From Ferrovibrio sp. (GTDB taxonomy: Bacteria > Pseudomonadota > Alphaproteobacteria > Ferrovibrionales > Ferrovibrionaceae), in NCBI RefSeq assembly GCF_017994015.1, contig NZ_JAGOLP010000001.1:62001-126000 (forward strand): 64,000 nt of DNA. Direction: 5' to 3'. The notes beneath the pieces are model-generated. The model worked only from the letters and a program-made list of their open reading frames with translations, ran no database searches and had not been told where the DNA came from. This document shows positions 18,373 to 25,633 of this stretch, piece by piece. Both the position numbers and the translations under genes were made by a program. The number at the start of each line of letters is the position of its first letter. The stretch's first letter is position 1.

Positions 18373-18804
18373 TTAGCGGCCTGCCTTGCGGCGCGACGTG
18401 CCAAGCCCGATTTTCTTCGCCAGCGCCTGCCGTTGCAAGGCATAGTTGGGTGCCACCATCGGATAATCGCTCGCCAGGCCCCAACGCTCGCGATACTGAT
18501 CCGGCGTCATGTTGTAATGACTCATCAGGTGCCGCTTCAGCATCTTCAGCTTCTTACCATCTTCCAGGCAGATAATGAAATCCGGGGAGATGGATTTCTT
18601 GATCGACACCGCAGGTTGCGGCTTTTCCGCCGGGACCGCCACCGGCGCCACCGGCGCCACCGTATCCAGCGCGGAAAGTGTGCCAAAAACCTGACGGATC
18701 AGGGCCGGCAGATCATTGGCTTCAACGCGGTTATTGGAAACATGCGCCGCCACGATATCGGCGGTAAGCGACAACAATTCAGATTTATCTGGCGTATCAG
18801 CCAT
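18373..18804 (-). CDS. mucR: Ros/MucR-family transcriptional regulator
   Basis: A 143-residue regulator of the alphaproteobacterial Ros/MucR family, which controls exopolysaccharide, motility, virulence or cell-cycle genes by binding AT-rich DNA and oligomerising through the N-terminal part. The C-terminal domain reads ICLEDGKKLKMLKRHLMSHY, then MTPDQYRERWGL and DYPMVAPNYA, the family signature. Of the usual Cys-Cys-His-His ligands, Cys79, His92 and His96 are present but position 82 is Asp. Homologues with such substitutions, some without zinc, are known and remain active. A perfect palindrome (18825-18848) lies just upstream. Confidence 0.93.
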   Translation of the reverse strand: MADTPDKSELLSLTADIVAAHVSNNRVEANDLPALIRQVFGTLSALDTVAPVAPVAVPAEKPQPAVSIKKSISPDFIICLEDGKKLKMLKRHLMSHYNMTPDQYRERWGLASDYPMVAPNYALQRQALAKKIGLGTSRRKAGR

Positions 18805-18824
18805 TTTTTTCTATCCCGGTTATG

Positions 18825-18848
18825 TATAGTAATTCTGCGCTTACTATA
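18825..18848. promoter_or_regulatory. Perfect palindrome upstream of mucR, candidate operator
   Basis: TATAGTAA (18825-18832) and TTACTATA (18841-18848) are perfect 8-bp inverted arms around 8 nt, beginning 20 bp before the mucR start codon, within an AT-rich stretch that also contains tatatata-like sequence. Ros and MucR bind AT-rich sites and repress their own genes, so autoregulation is the natural reading. Confidence 0.5.
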
Positions 18849-18881
18849 TGGGCAGACCGCGATTAATTCCAGATATATAAG

Positions 18882-20066
18882 TTATTCAGTGGTATTTTTC
18901 GCTACAATATCTGCTCGCATCACCAATGCCGCCTCGCGCATGGGTGGCTGTTCAGGACTATTTCTTGGCTTATCGTAGTAATCCTTACGCCGCCCGACCT
19001 GCTTGAAACCGCAGGCATGATAAAGCGCTTGGGCGGCCAGGTTGCCTTCTGCAACTTCCAGGAACAGGCTGCCGGCCCCCAGCCGCGCCGCCTCTGCCGC
19101 CAGGCCGCGCAGCAGCACGCCGCCGATGCCAAGCTGGCGCAGCCGTGGCCGTACCGCGATGGAGATCACCTCGGCCTCGTCGGCAGCAATACGGCCGAGC
19201 GCAAAGCCGGCCGGCTGTTCGGCACCATCCAGCGCCAGCAGGGCAAAAGCGCCCGGCATCGCCAGCAAGGCCACAAAAGCCGCCTCGTCCCACGCCTCGT
19301 GGAAACCCTCGGCATGCAGGCGGCTGAGCAAGGCGGCCTGCATGGCGTCAACCGGCACCAGCCGCACCATCAGGCTGGCCGCCGGCTGCGCCACTTTGGG
19401 CAGGGCGGCATCCGGCGCACGGATATAAAGCGGCTTGGGGGGTGCCGGCATTTTATCACCAATCTGCCAATCACTTGCGGCCAGCCGGGCGAGATGCAGC
19501 AGGCTGCCGGCCAGCGGCGCCGGGGCGGCCGGCGAGACCTGCCAGGCTTCATGCGCCGGCAACAAGGCAGCCCCAGAACCAACCAGACAAAGCCGACCCG
19601 GCGGCAAAGCGGCAATGGCCTGCTCCAGCGGCAGCAAGGCAGGCGGCCCGAATGCAGGGCCCAGGCCCTGATCTGCGGCGGCAAAAGCCTGCATATAGAC
19701 CTCGCCGCGCCGCGCATCGATCAGCGCCACGGTGGCGCGGCCGGCTTCGGCGCCCTGCAAAGCCAAAGCCTGGGTGGTGGACAATCCCCAGAGCGGCCGG
19801 CGCAAAGCCAGGCTGAGGCCACGCGCCACGCTCAGCGCGGTGCGGATGCCGGTGAACGAGCCGGGGCCGGTGGTGACCGCCAGCGCATCAAGATCGGCCA
19901 GCGTAATGCCGGCCGCCAGCCGCGCCGCCTCGATCGCCGGCAGCAATTTTTCGGCATGGCCGCGGCCGGGAAAATCCTGGCCGTCCTGCACAGCCAGGAT
20001 GCGCGCATCCTCGGCGATGGCCGCCAGGCAGCCATCCAGCGCGGTATCCAGCAGCAGCCACTTCAT
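18882..20066 (-). CDS. TsaB-RimI fusion: t6A biosynthesis subunit plus N-acetyltransferase
   Basis: One 394-residue frame joins two proteins. Residues 1-~225 are TsaB (MKWLLLDTALDG, then TTGPGSFTGIRTALSVARGL), the dimerisation partner of TsaD in threonylcarbamoyl-A37 tRNA synthesis. Residues ~245-394 are a GNAT domain of the RimI type, with ISIAVRPRLRQLGIGGVLLRGL (acetyl-CoA loop) and ALYHACGFKQVGRRKDYY, which acetylates the N-terminal Ala of S18 in E. coli. The ATG at 20066 begins the TsaB core directly. These genes are neighbours in many bacteria, so the fusion is plausible; no stop or frameshift interrupts it. mucR follows 77 bp downstream. Confidence 0.9.
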   Translation of the reverse strand: MKWLLLDTALDGCLAAIAEDARILAVQDGQDFPGRGHAEKLLPAIEAARLAAGITLADLDALAVTTGPGSFTGIRTALSVARGLSLALRRPLWGLSTTQALALQGAEAGRATVALIDARRGEVYMQAFAAADQGLGPAFGPPALLPLEQAIAALPPGRLCLVGSGAALLPAHEAWQVSPAAPAPLAGSLLHLARLAASDWQIGDKMPAPPKPLYIRAPDAALPKVAQPAASLMVRLVPVDAMQAALLSRLHAEGFHEAWDEAAFVALLAMPGAFALLALDGAEQPAGFALGRIAADEAEVISIAVRPRLRQLGIGGVLLRGLAAEAARLGAGSLFLEVAEGNLAAQALYHACGFKQVGRRKDYYDKPRNSPEQPPMREAALVMRADIVAKNTTE

Positions 20067-20113
20067 CGCCACGCCCGCTTCGTATAGGAAGGAAGCGGCC
20101 CCAGCCTGGAGAC

Positions 20114-20707
20114 ATGCCAATGCCGCTTGTGGCGATAACCCCGCCTGATTTCCCCGTGCTGATCGACCTGCGTTATGCGACCAGCGACAACATCACCGGC
20201 CAGCCGGTTTATGCGCGCCAAGCCGCTTTCCTCAATGCCGAGGCCGCGGAGCTGCTGGCCCGCGCCATTGCCCTGGCCGGCGCGCTGGGCTACCGGCTGC
20301 GTATCTTCGATGCCTATCGCCCCACCGAGGCGCAATGGGTGTTGTGGAATCACACGCCCGATCCCAATTTCCTGGCCGATCCGCGCCGCGGTTCGCCGCA
20401 TTCGCGCGGCGCAGCGGTGGACCTGACCCTGGTTGACGCCGATGGCCATGACCTTGATATGGGCACTGCCTTCGACGCCTTCACGCCGCTGTCGCATCAT
20501 GGCCGGCTGGATATCAGTGTGACGGCACAGCGCAACCGCGCCCTGCTGCTGGGGCTGATGACCGCCGCCGGCTGGGATTTCTATCGCAATGAATGGTGGC
20601 ATTATCAACTGTTTGATCCGCGCCGTCATGCGCTGCTATCGGATGCCGAAGCCGGCAGCGCGTTGATGCCGCCGAATACACCACCAAACACGCCGAATGC
20701 CGGCTGA
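20114..20707 (+). CDS. D-alanyl-D-alanine dipeptidase (VanX/DdpX family)
   Basis: Zinc dipeptidase of the M15D family, 197 residues. The zinc ligands and catalytic residues are all visible: His96 and Asp103 in SPHSRGAAVD, Glu160 and His163 in EWWHYQL, and Arg69 in FDAYRP. No signal peptide is apparent, suggesting a cytoplasmic enzyme that recycles D-Ala-D-Ala from peptidoglycan (as DdpX) rather than a vancomycin resistance determinant; no vanH or vanA homologue is nearby. It starts 47 bp from the divergent tsaB-rimI gene. Its last 82 bp (PNTPPNTPNAG tail) overlap the convergent oxidase gene. Confidence 0.9.
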   Translation: MPMPLVAITPPDFPVLIDLRYATSDNITGQPVYARQAAFLNAEAAELLARAIALAGALGYRLRIFDAYRPTEAQWVLWNHTPDPNFLADPRRGSPHSRGAAVDLTLVDADGHDLDMGTAFDAFTPLSHHGRLDISVTAQRNRALLLGLMTAAGWDFYRNEWWHYQLFDPRRHALLSDAEAGSALMPPNTPPNTPNAG

Positions 20708-21849
20708 TCGGCAGGCGCCAGCAAGGCGCCGCCGATCCAATCCGCCACGGCGGCAAAATCGGCCTGACCGGTCAGCGCCAATGCCATGGCTTCGCCCAGG
20801 CAGGAAGCGAATTTGAAGCCATGGCCGGATGAGCCGCAGAAAGCCGCGCAGCGCGGCCCGAGGCGGTGGAACTGAAAACGTTCCTCCGGCGCCACGTCGT
20901 AGAAGCAGGTGCGCGCCTCCACCACGCGATATTCATCAAACCGCACCAGACGCTGCCGCGCCGGCGCCAGGATTGCCTCGATCTCGTCTGGCCGCGCCTG
21001 GCGCTCGCCGGCAAACGGCGCGCCGGGATCGCCGGTGGGGCCAAAACGATGATCGCTGATCTTCAGGCCCAGCCGCATGCCATCGCCGGAAATGCGCGGC
21101 GGCACGGCATAGAATCCGGTCTGCTGGCCGATATCGAGCAGCATCGGCGCATGATACCAGGCCACGGCCAGATCGGGCGGCGGCGCCAGATACACCGCCA
21201 CCTGGCGGCTTGGCCGCGCCATCTCGGCCAGATCGGGCAGCAGCGCGGCGGTCCATGGCCCGGCGGCCACCAGCACCTGATCGGCTTGCAGGCGGCGGCC
21301 ATCGGCCAGCCGCACCGCACCGGCCTCGGCATCTACCGACTCCACCCGCATACGGCTGAGCAGACGCAGGCCACGATCCAGCAGATGATGTTTCAGGCTG
21401 CCGACAATTGCTTCGGCGCGCAGGATGCCGCCATGCTCACACTGAAACGCCTCGGCGATGCCGGCGCCATCAAGCAGCGGAAACCGCGCCGCCAGCGCCG
21501 CCGCATCCAGGCTTTCATGCTGAATACCCTCGGCAGCCAGCATGGTGCGGCTCTGCGCCGCCCAGTCATCACCCGGACCCGAGAGCACCAGCGTGCCGGT
21601 TTCGACATAGAGCGTGACGCCAAGATCACGCCACAGCCTTTCCCAGGAATCATAGGCGGCATGCACCATGCGGGCATAGCCGCGCGCGGCGCCATAGGGA
21701 TACCGGATCAGCCGGTGCTGATCCACCGAACTGCCCAGCGGATTGGGCAGGCTGGCCTGTTCGATCAGCGTCACCTCGGCGCCAAGCCGGCGCAAAGCCC
21801 AGGCGGCGCAGAGCCCCATGATGCCGCCGCCGACAATAATGGTTTTCAT
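20626..21849 (-). CDS. FAD-dependent amine/amino-acid oxidase (DAO, sarcosine-oxidase-like)
   Basis: A 407-residue flavoprotein of the DAO fold. The N-terminal IIVGGGIMGLCAAWAL is the dinucleotide-binding motif, followed by GSSVDQHRLIRYPYG, which resembles the flavin-contacting region of monomeric sarcosine oxidase and N-methyltryptophan oxidase. Near the C-terminus CFYDVAPEERF and GSSGHGFKFA match the CxYxxxPD...GxSGHGFK region of that family, where the Cys carries covalent FAD. The substrate is probably a secondary amine or N-methyl amino acid. It is coupled to the Ocd-like gene by a 4-bp overlap. Confidence 0.85.
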   Translation of the reverse strand: MKTIIVGGGIMGLCAAWALRRLGAEVTLIEQASLPNPLGSSVDQHRLIRYPYGAARGYARMVHAAYDSWERLWRDLGVTLYVETGTLVLSGPGDDWAAQSRTMLAAEGIQHESLDAAALAARFPLLDGAGIAEAFQCEHGGILRAEAIVGSLKHHLLDRGLRLLSRMRVESVDAEAGAVRLADGRRLQADQVLVAAGPWTAALLPDLAEMARPSRQVAVYLAPPPDLAVAWYHAPMLLDIGQQTGFYAVPPRISGDGMRLGLKISDHRFGPTGDPGAPFAGERQARPDEIEAILAPARQRLVRFDEYRVVEARTCFYDVAPEERFQFHRLGPRCAAFCGSSGHGFKFASCLGEAMALALTGQADFAAVADWIGGALLAPADQPAFGVFGGVFGGINALPASASDSSA

Positions 21850-22787
21850 GGCGTGCTTTCCGCCACCAATTCGGCGGCGACCAGATCCTCCAGCGCATAG
21901 CCGACGGATTTGAACAAGGTCACTGCCTGCGGCCCGGAACGGCCCGGGCAGGCATCGCGCACCAGATCAAACAGATCGCCACGCACCGCCTCTGGCGTGA
22001 TGGTGCCGTTGGCCAAGGGCTGGGTCAGGTCGCCGGCCTCATGCAAGGCGCCGCTGCGGGTATCAACGTAGATTTCCGCCCGCGCCACCGCCGCATCATC
22101 GGCCTCACGCATTTTCGGCGTGAAACCGCCCACCAGATCAAGATGCGCGCCGGGCTTGAGCCAGGCGCCCTGCACCAGCGGCTCATGGCTCAGCGTGGCG
22201 CAGGATATTGTGTCGGCAGCGGCCACGGCGGCTTCCAGATCGCCCACCGCGCGCACCGCCGCATTGACCTGGCCGCGCAGGCTGGCGGCCAGCGCTTCAG
22301 CCCGTGCCGGATCGCGATTCCATATGCTGACCTTGAGATACCGCCGTACCGCGCAATGGGCGCGTGCCAGATGCGGCGCCAGTGCACCGGCGCCCACCAG
22401 CAATAAATGCCCGGCATCGCGCCGCGCCAGATAGCCGGCGGCCAAGGCCGAGGCGCAGGCGGTGCGCCGCAAGGTCAGCGCCACACCGTCGATCACCGCC
22501 TTGGGCGCGCCGGTCTGGGCGTCAAACAGCAGATAGGCGCCGATCACCGAAGGCAGCCCCTGGCGCGGATTATCGGGATAAACACTGACCGCCTTGATAC
22601 CCATATGGCGCCCGGCCTGCCAGGCCGGCATCACCAGCAGCATACCATCCTGGCCGGCCGGATTGGGGATGCTGTAATGCTGGCGCAGCGGCACTTCGCC
22701 GCCAACCCGGAAAGCCTCGCGCAGGGCTTCGATCAATTCAGGGTAAGGCAGCGCGGCATGCACCGCATCGGCTTCGATCACACGCAT
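21846..22787 (-). CDS. Ornithine cyclodeaminase/mu-crystallin family protein
   Basis: NAD(P)-dependent enzyme of the Ocd/mu-crystallin family, 313 residues. It shows the family's N-terminal substrate-binding half with MPAWQAGRHMGIKAVSVYP and the ALTLRRTACASALAAGYLAR stretch, then a Rossmann fold (HLLLVGAGALAPHLARAH) and DLVGGFTPKMREADD. Family members include ornithine cyclodeaminase, alanine dehydrogenase, and ketimine or pyrroline-2-carboxylate reductases. Being co-translated with an amine oxidase (4-bp overlap), a reductase of cyclic imines produced by that oxidase, or a catabolic amino-acid route, is a reasonable inference. Confidence 0.85.
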   Translation of the reverse strand: MRVIEADAVHAALPYPELIEALREAFRVGGEVPLRQHYSIPNPAGQDGMLLVMPAWQAGRHMGIKAVSVYPDNPRQGLPSVIGAYLLFDAQTGAPKAVIDGVALTLRRTACASALAAGYLARRDAGHLLLVGAGALAPHLARAHCAVRRYLKVSIWNRDPARAEALAASLRGQVNAAVRAVGDLEAAVAAADTISCATLSHEPLVQGAWLKPGAHLDLVGGFTPKMREADDAAVARAEIYVDTRSGALHEAGDLTQPLANGTITPEAVRGDLFDLVRDACPGRSGPQAVTLFKSVGYALEDLVAAELVAESTP

Positions 22788-22805
22788 CGGCTTGGCCTCA
22801 AAATA

Positions 22806-23078
22806 TCAAACCACCGCCGGCGGCAGTTTGTCATCCGGCCCGGCAGTTTTGCTGGTTTCCGCCGGCTTGTGCCGGCGGCCAAAACCACCAAGCCATTGCA
22901 GCAGCGCCCCCAGGCACAGCCCGGCCAGGAAAATGATAAAAACCAGCAGGTAAAGCGGCAGCGTGATGGCAAATGGCAGCGGGTCGAGCGACACCGTGAT
23001 GCCCTGGCGGTTGGCGATGGCAAACACCACCAGCAGCAGTAGCAGAATGGCGCCGATCACGACGCGGATGAAACGCAT
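22806..23078 (-). CDS. LapA-domain (DUF1049) membrane protein
   Basis: A 90-residue protein with two membrane helices (about 5-22 and 40-63) separated by NRQGITVSLDPLPF, the hallmark of LapA/DUF1049, and a basic cytosolic tail (GFGRRHKP...). In E. coli the LapA/LapB pair takes part in regulating lipopolysaccharide synthesis through LpxC. Here it follows ihfB, the widespread alphaproteobacterial order (sppA-ihfB-lapA), 75 bp downstream. No lapB is visible. Confidence 0.85.
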   Translation of the reverse strand: MRFIRVVIGAILLLLLVVFAIANRQGITVSLDPLPFAITLPLYLLVFIIFLAGLCLGALLQWLGGFGRRHKPAETSKTAGPDDKLPPAVV

Positions 23079-23153
23079 GGCCCTTATCCTCCGCTTGCCC
23101 CGTTTCGGCTTGCCGGGGCGCTTGGCTCAGGAAACGGCCAGACCGGGGCGACT

Positions 23154-23498
23154 TCAGGCCTCGCCCGCAGCCGCCTTGGCCGCAGCGGCGGCGGCCTGGG
23201 CTTGCGCCTGGGCCTTGGCCGCCAGATTGAGTTTCTGGCGCAATTCCTTGCCGGTTTTAAAAAACGGCACATATTTCTCTGCCACATCGACAGCACTGCC
23301 GGTGCGTGGATTGCGACCAGTGCGGGCGGGGCGGCATTTCACTGAAAAGGCGCCAAAACCGCGCAATTCCACTCTGTCGCCACGGGCCAGCGCATTCGCG
23401 ATCTCGTCAAAGATCGTGCCGACGATGCGCTCGATATCACGCTGCGTCAGATGCTGATTGCCATCGGCCAAACGATTGATCAATTCGGATTTTATCAT
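23154..23498 (-). CDS. ihfB: Integration host factor subunit beta
   Basis: DNA-bending protein of the HU/IHF family. [11 protein letters not shown] at the start, [12 protein letters not shown] and [28 protein letters not shown] mark it as IHF-beta rather than HU. The core is about 94 residues; it is followed by a 20-residue tail made almost only of Ala, Gln and Lys, giving 114 in total, longer than the usual ~95. Such low-complexity tails occur in some alphaproteobacteria. It lies between sppA and lapA. Confidence 0.93.
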   Translation of the reverse strand: MIKSELINRLADGNQHLTQRDIERIVGTIFDEIANALARGDRVELRGFGAFSVKCRPARTGRNPRTGSAVDVAEKYVPFFKTGKELRQKLNLAAKAQAQAQAAAAAAKAAAGEA

Positions 23499-23540
23499 CG
23501 GCTTTTCCCTGCGCGCTTAGGCGGGGTGCCCCCCTCTTGC

Positions 23541-24470
23541 CTAGTCAGGGTGCCAAACCGAAACCAGTCCGTCAAGCCTAAGCCGTTCGGCTAAAAGGGT
23601 TTTTCCAAAAAGGCCGGAAGCCATGCCGCCCAGCAGGTCGGCCATCAGCGAGGTTGGCGGTGTGGCGGATATCTCGCGCACCGGCAGGTTGCGTGAAATC
23701 CCGTGCGCACCCGCCAGCCAGTCGCGCGCCTCGGCTTCAGCGCCCAGGCCGTCAATCAGCCCCAATGTCAGCGCGGCGCGGCCGGAATAAACCCGGCCAT
23801 CGGCCAGCTTGGCCACGACGGCGCGATCAAGCTTGCGCCGCTCGGCCACCAGGCCAACAAACCAGTCATGGGTTTCCTGCACCATGCGGCGGATCTGCTC
23901 GCGCCCGGCCGGCGATAACGGCTTGATCGGCGAGGGCTCGTCCTTGAGTGCGCCGGACGCAATGCTTTCGGCACCAACGCCAATCTTTTCCAATAATTTG
24001 GAGAATTCGGCGGTCTGGAACAACACGCCGATCGAGCCGGTGAGCGAGGTTTCACGCGCCACCACATGATCCGCCGCCACCGCTGCCATATAGCCAGCGG
24101 ATGCGCCCAGCGTGCCAATCACCGCCACCACCGGCTTTTCCGCCGCCACGCCACGGATCGCAGCAAACAGCGCTTCGCCGCCATAGGTGGAACCGCCCGG
24201 CGAATTGATCTGCACAATCAGCGCCCGGGCCTGATCGTTGCGCGCCACTTTCTCAAGCTGCTCGGCCCAATAGGCATTCTGCGCAATCACGCCGTTGATT
24301 TCGATACGCGCAACATGGGCGCGGTTGCGCTCCAGCAGATTGCCGGGATCAAGGCGGTAGAACAGCCCCAGGCAAAGCGCCAGCACGGCCAGCACGGCAA
24401 CCAGGCGCCACCAGAAAACCTTGCGGCTCAGGCGGCGGCGTTCAACCAGGGCATCCATATCCAGTGACAT
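23541..24470 (-). CDS. sppA: Signal peptide peptidase SppA (short form)
   Basis: Membrane-anchored serine protease that degrades cleaved signal peptides. A single N-terminal anchor spans residues ~19-38. The catalytic dyad is Ser124 (GTLGASAGYMAA) and Lys176 (SGALKDEPSP), spaced as in the family. At 309 residues it is the single-domain form typical of alphaproteobacteria and Bacillus, not the fused 67-kDa E. coli form. In many relatives rpsA lies directly upstream; here the upstream 218 bp instead hold a REP-like palindrome pair and then ctrA. Confidence 0.93.
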   Translation of the reverse strand: MSLDMDALVERRRLSRKVFWWRLVAVLAVLALCLGLFYRLDPGNLLERNRAHVARIEINGVIAQNAYWAEQLEKVARNDQARALIVQINSPGGSTYGGEALFAAIRGVAAEKPVVAVIGTLGASAGYMAAVAADHVVARETSLTGSIGVLFQTAEFSKLLEKIGVGAESIASGALKDEPSPIKPLSPAGREQIRRMVQETHDWFVGLVAERRKLDRAVVAKLADGRVYSGRAALTLGLIDGLGAEAEARDWLAGAHGISRNLPVREISATPPTSLMADLLGGMASGLFGKTLLAERLRLDGLVSVWHPD

Positions 24471-24551
24471 GGGATGATTTTACGCGAGCTTGCCGCCGAG
24501 GGCTAGACGCGGGCCGGTTTAGGTTTTGATCGTTGGCTAATCACAATAAAG

Positions 24552-24644
24552 CCGTCATGGTCGGCGCAGGCCGACCATCCACGAATGCCTTGTTTCTCAG
24601 CCAGTTAAAAAACGTGGATGGTACGCCTTCGCGTACCATGACGG
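24552..24644. repeat. Inverted pair of 32-bp REP-like palindromes
   Basis: Unit 1 (24552-24583) begins CCGTCATGG and ends CCATCCACG; unit 2 (24613-24644) is an inverted copy. Each unit folds on itself through 8-bp arms around a 4-nt loop, while the flanks CGTCA and TCCACG are shared. A 29-nt spacer separates them. The layout resembles a bacterial interspersed mosaic element. A second inverted pair of the same architecture lies at 33115-33179. It sits between the sppA promoter region and the 3' end of ctrA, and could act as a terminator for ctrA. Confidence 0.75.
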
Positions 24645-24688
24645 TCTGTGTTGTGGGATGGTTGAGGCGGCGCGCTTGGGCGCGGCGC

Positions 24689-25429
24689 CTATCGACCCAT
24701 CGCGGCGCGTTTCGGCGCACCGGGGGCATTGGCGGCCTGCGGCGGCGATGCTGCATCGGGATCGCGCAGCACATAGCCGCGGCCCCATACCGTTTCGATA
24801 TAATTGTCGCCGCTGGTGGCCGAAGCGATCTTCTTGCGCAGTTTGCAGATGAATACGTCGATAATCTTCAATTCCGGCTCATCCATGCCGCCATAGAGAT
24901 GATTGAGGAACATCTCCTTGGTCAGCGTGGTGCCTTTGCGCAAGGAAAGCAGTTCCAGCATGGAATATTCCTTGCCGGTGAGATGCAGCCGCTGGCCGCC
25001 CACTTCCACCGACTTGGCATCCAGGTTGACCAGCAGCTTGCCGGTCTGGATCGCGCTTTGCGCATGGCCCTTGGCGCGGCGCACGATGGCGTTGATACGC
25101 GCCACCAGCTCATCCTTGTTGAATGGCTTGGTGAGATAATCGTCAGCACCGAAGCCTAAGCCCTTCACCTTCTTATCCGGCTCGCCCATGCCCGAAAGGA
25201 TCAGGATCGGCGTCGAGACCTTGGCGGCGCGCAGTTTGCGCAGCACGTCATAGCCATGCATGTCGGGCAGGTTCAGGTCGAGAATGATGATGTCGTAATC
25301 ATAGAGTTTGCCGAGATCGAGGCCTTCTTCGCCATACTCGGTCTTGTAGACATTGAAGCCCTCATGCCCGAGCATCAATTCGATGCTCTTGGCGGTAGCG
25401 GCATCGTCTTCGATCAGCAATACGCGCAT
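24689..25429 (-). CDS. ctrA: Cell-cycle response regulator CtrA
   Basis: OmpR-type response regulator that is the master regulator of cell cycle, motility or related traits in alphaproteobacteria. [20 protein letters not shown] and Asp51 ([21 protein letters not shown]) form the phosphoacceptor site at the same position as in Caulobacter. The DNA-binding half contains [51 protein letters not shown] in pieces identical to CtrA consensus, and GRGYVLRDP. The 246-residue protein ends in a Pro/Ala tail without the AA degradation signal of Caulobacter. It diverges from fliI across a 204-bp regulatory region. Confidence 0.96.
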   Translation of the reverse strand: MRVLLIEDDAATAKSIELMLGHEGFNVYKTEYGEEGLDLGKLYDYDIIILDLNLPDMHGYDVLRKLRAAKVSTPILILSGMGEPDKKVKGLGFGADDYLTKPFNKDELVARINAIVRRAKGHAQSAIQTGKLLVNLDAKSVEVGGQRLHLTGKEYSMLELLSLRKGTTLTKEMFLNHLYGGMDEPELKIIDVFICKLRKKIASATSGDNYIETVWGRGYVLRDPDAASPPQAANAPGAPKRAAMGR

Positions 25430-25506
25430 GGCAGCCCCCTCTGGCTTTATCCGCTAGACCGACTTCCCCGGCCGCCGCGAAGCCCGGTTTTTAGCTATAA
25501 CCCGGC

Positions 25507-25511
25507 GATTC
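25507..25511. promoter_or_regulatory. GANTC (CcrM-type) site in the ctrA promoter region
   Basis: GATTC/GAATC lies 78 bp upstream of ctrA, just before TATAGCT (minus strand), a possible -10 element. In Caulobacter a CcrM methylation site in ctrA P1 makes transcription depend on replication-fork passage. A five-base site arises easily by chance, so this is suggestive only. Confidence 0.35.
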
Positions 25512-25579
25512 GCGGTAGTTTACCATTCTTAATAAATAAAGTTAACGAATTCTTGCCGCCACGTCATCCACGTTAACCT

Positions 25580-25594
25580 TTTACCGCCGCTTAA
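25580..25594 (+). promoter_or_regulatory. CtrA-like box upstream of fliI
   Basis: TTTA-N7-TTAA matches the TTAA-N7-TTAA CtrA consensus at 7 of 8 positions, 39 bp before the fliI start. Two further GTTAAC half sites lie at 25551-25556 and 25572-25577, the first 12 bp downstream of a TTAA in a TTAA-N9-TTAA arrangement. The divergent region 25430-25633 therefore probably responds to CtrA in both directions. Confidence 0.45.
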
Positions 25595-25633
25595 GCCTTT
25601 CGGTGCTAGGCTTGTCGCCTGAAGGAGCCGCCG

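Noticed and set aside
20114-20707. Vancomycin resistance gene vanX
   Set aside because: The active-site motifs are shared with chromosomal DdpX-type dipeptidases, and no vanH, vanA or vanRS genes are nearby; a Gram-negative does not need this resistance.
24552-24644. CRISPR or insertion-sequence end
   Set aside because: There are only two inverted units, each a hairpin, with no array periodicity, no cas genes, no transposase and no target duplication; REP-like is a better fit.
25531-25556. Canonical CtrA box in the AT-rich part of the ctrA-fliI region
   Set aside because: The TTAA pair here is spaced by 9, not 7. Only the TTTA-N7-TTAA at 25580-25594 has the right spacing.
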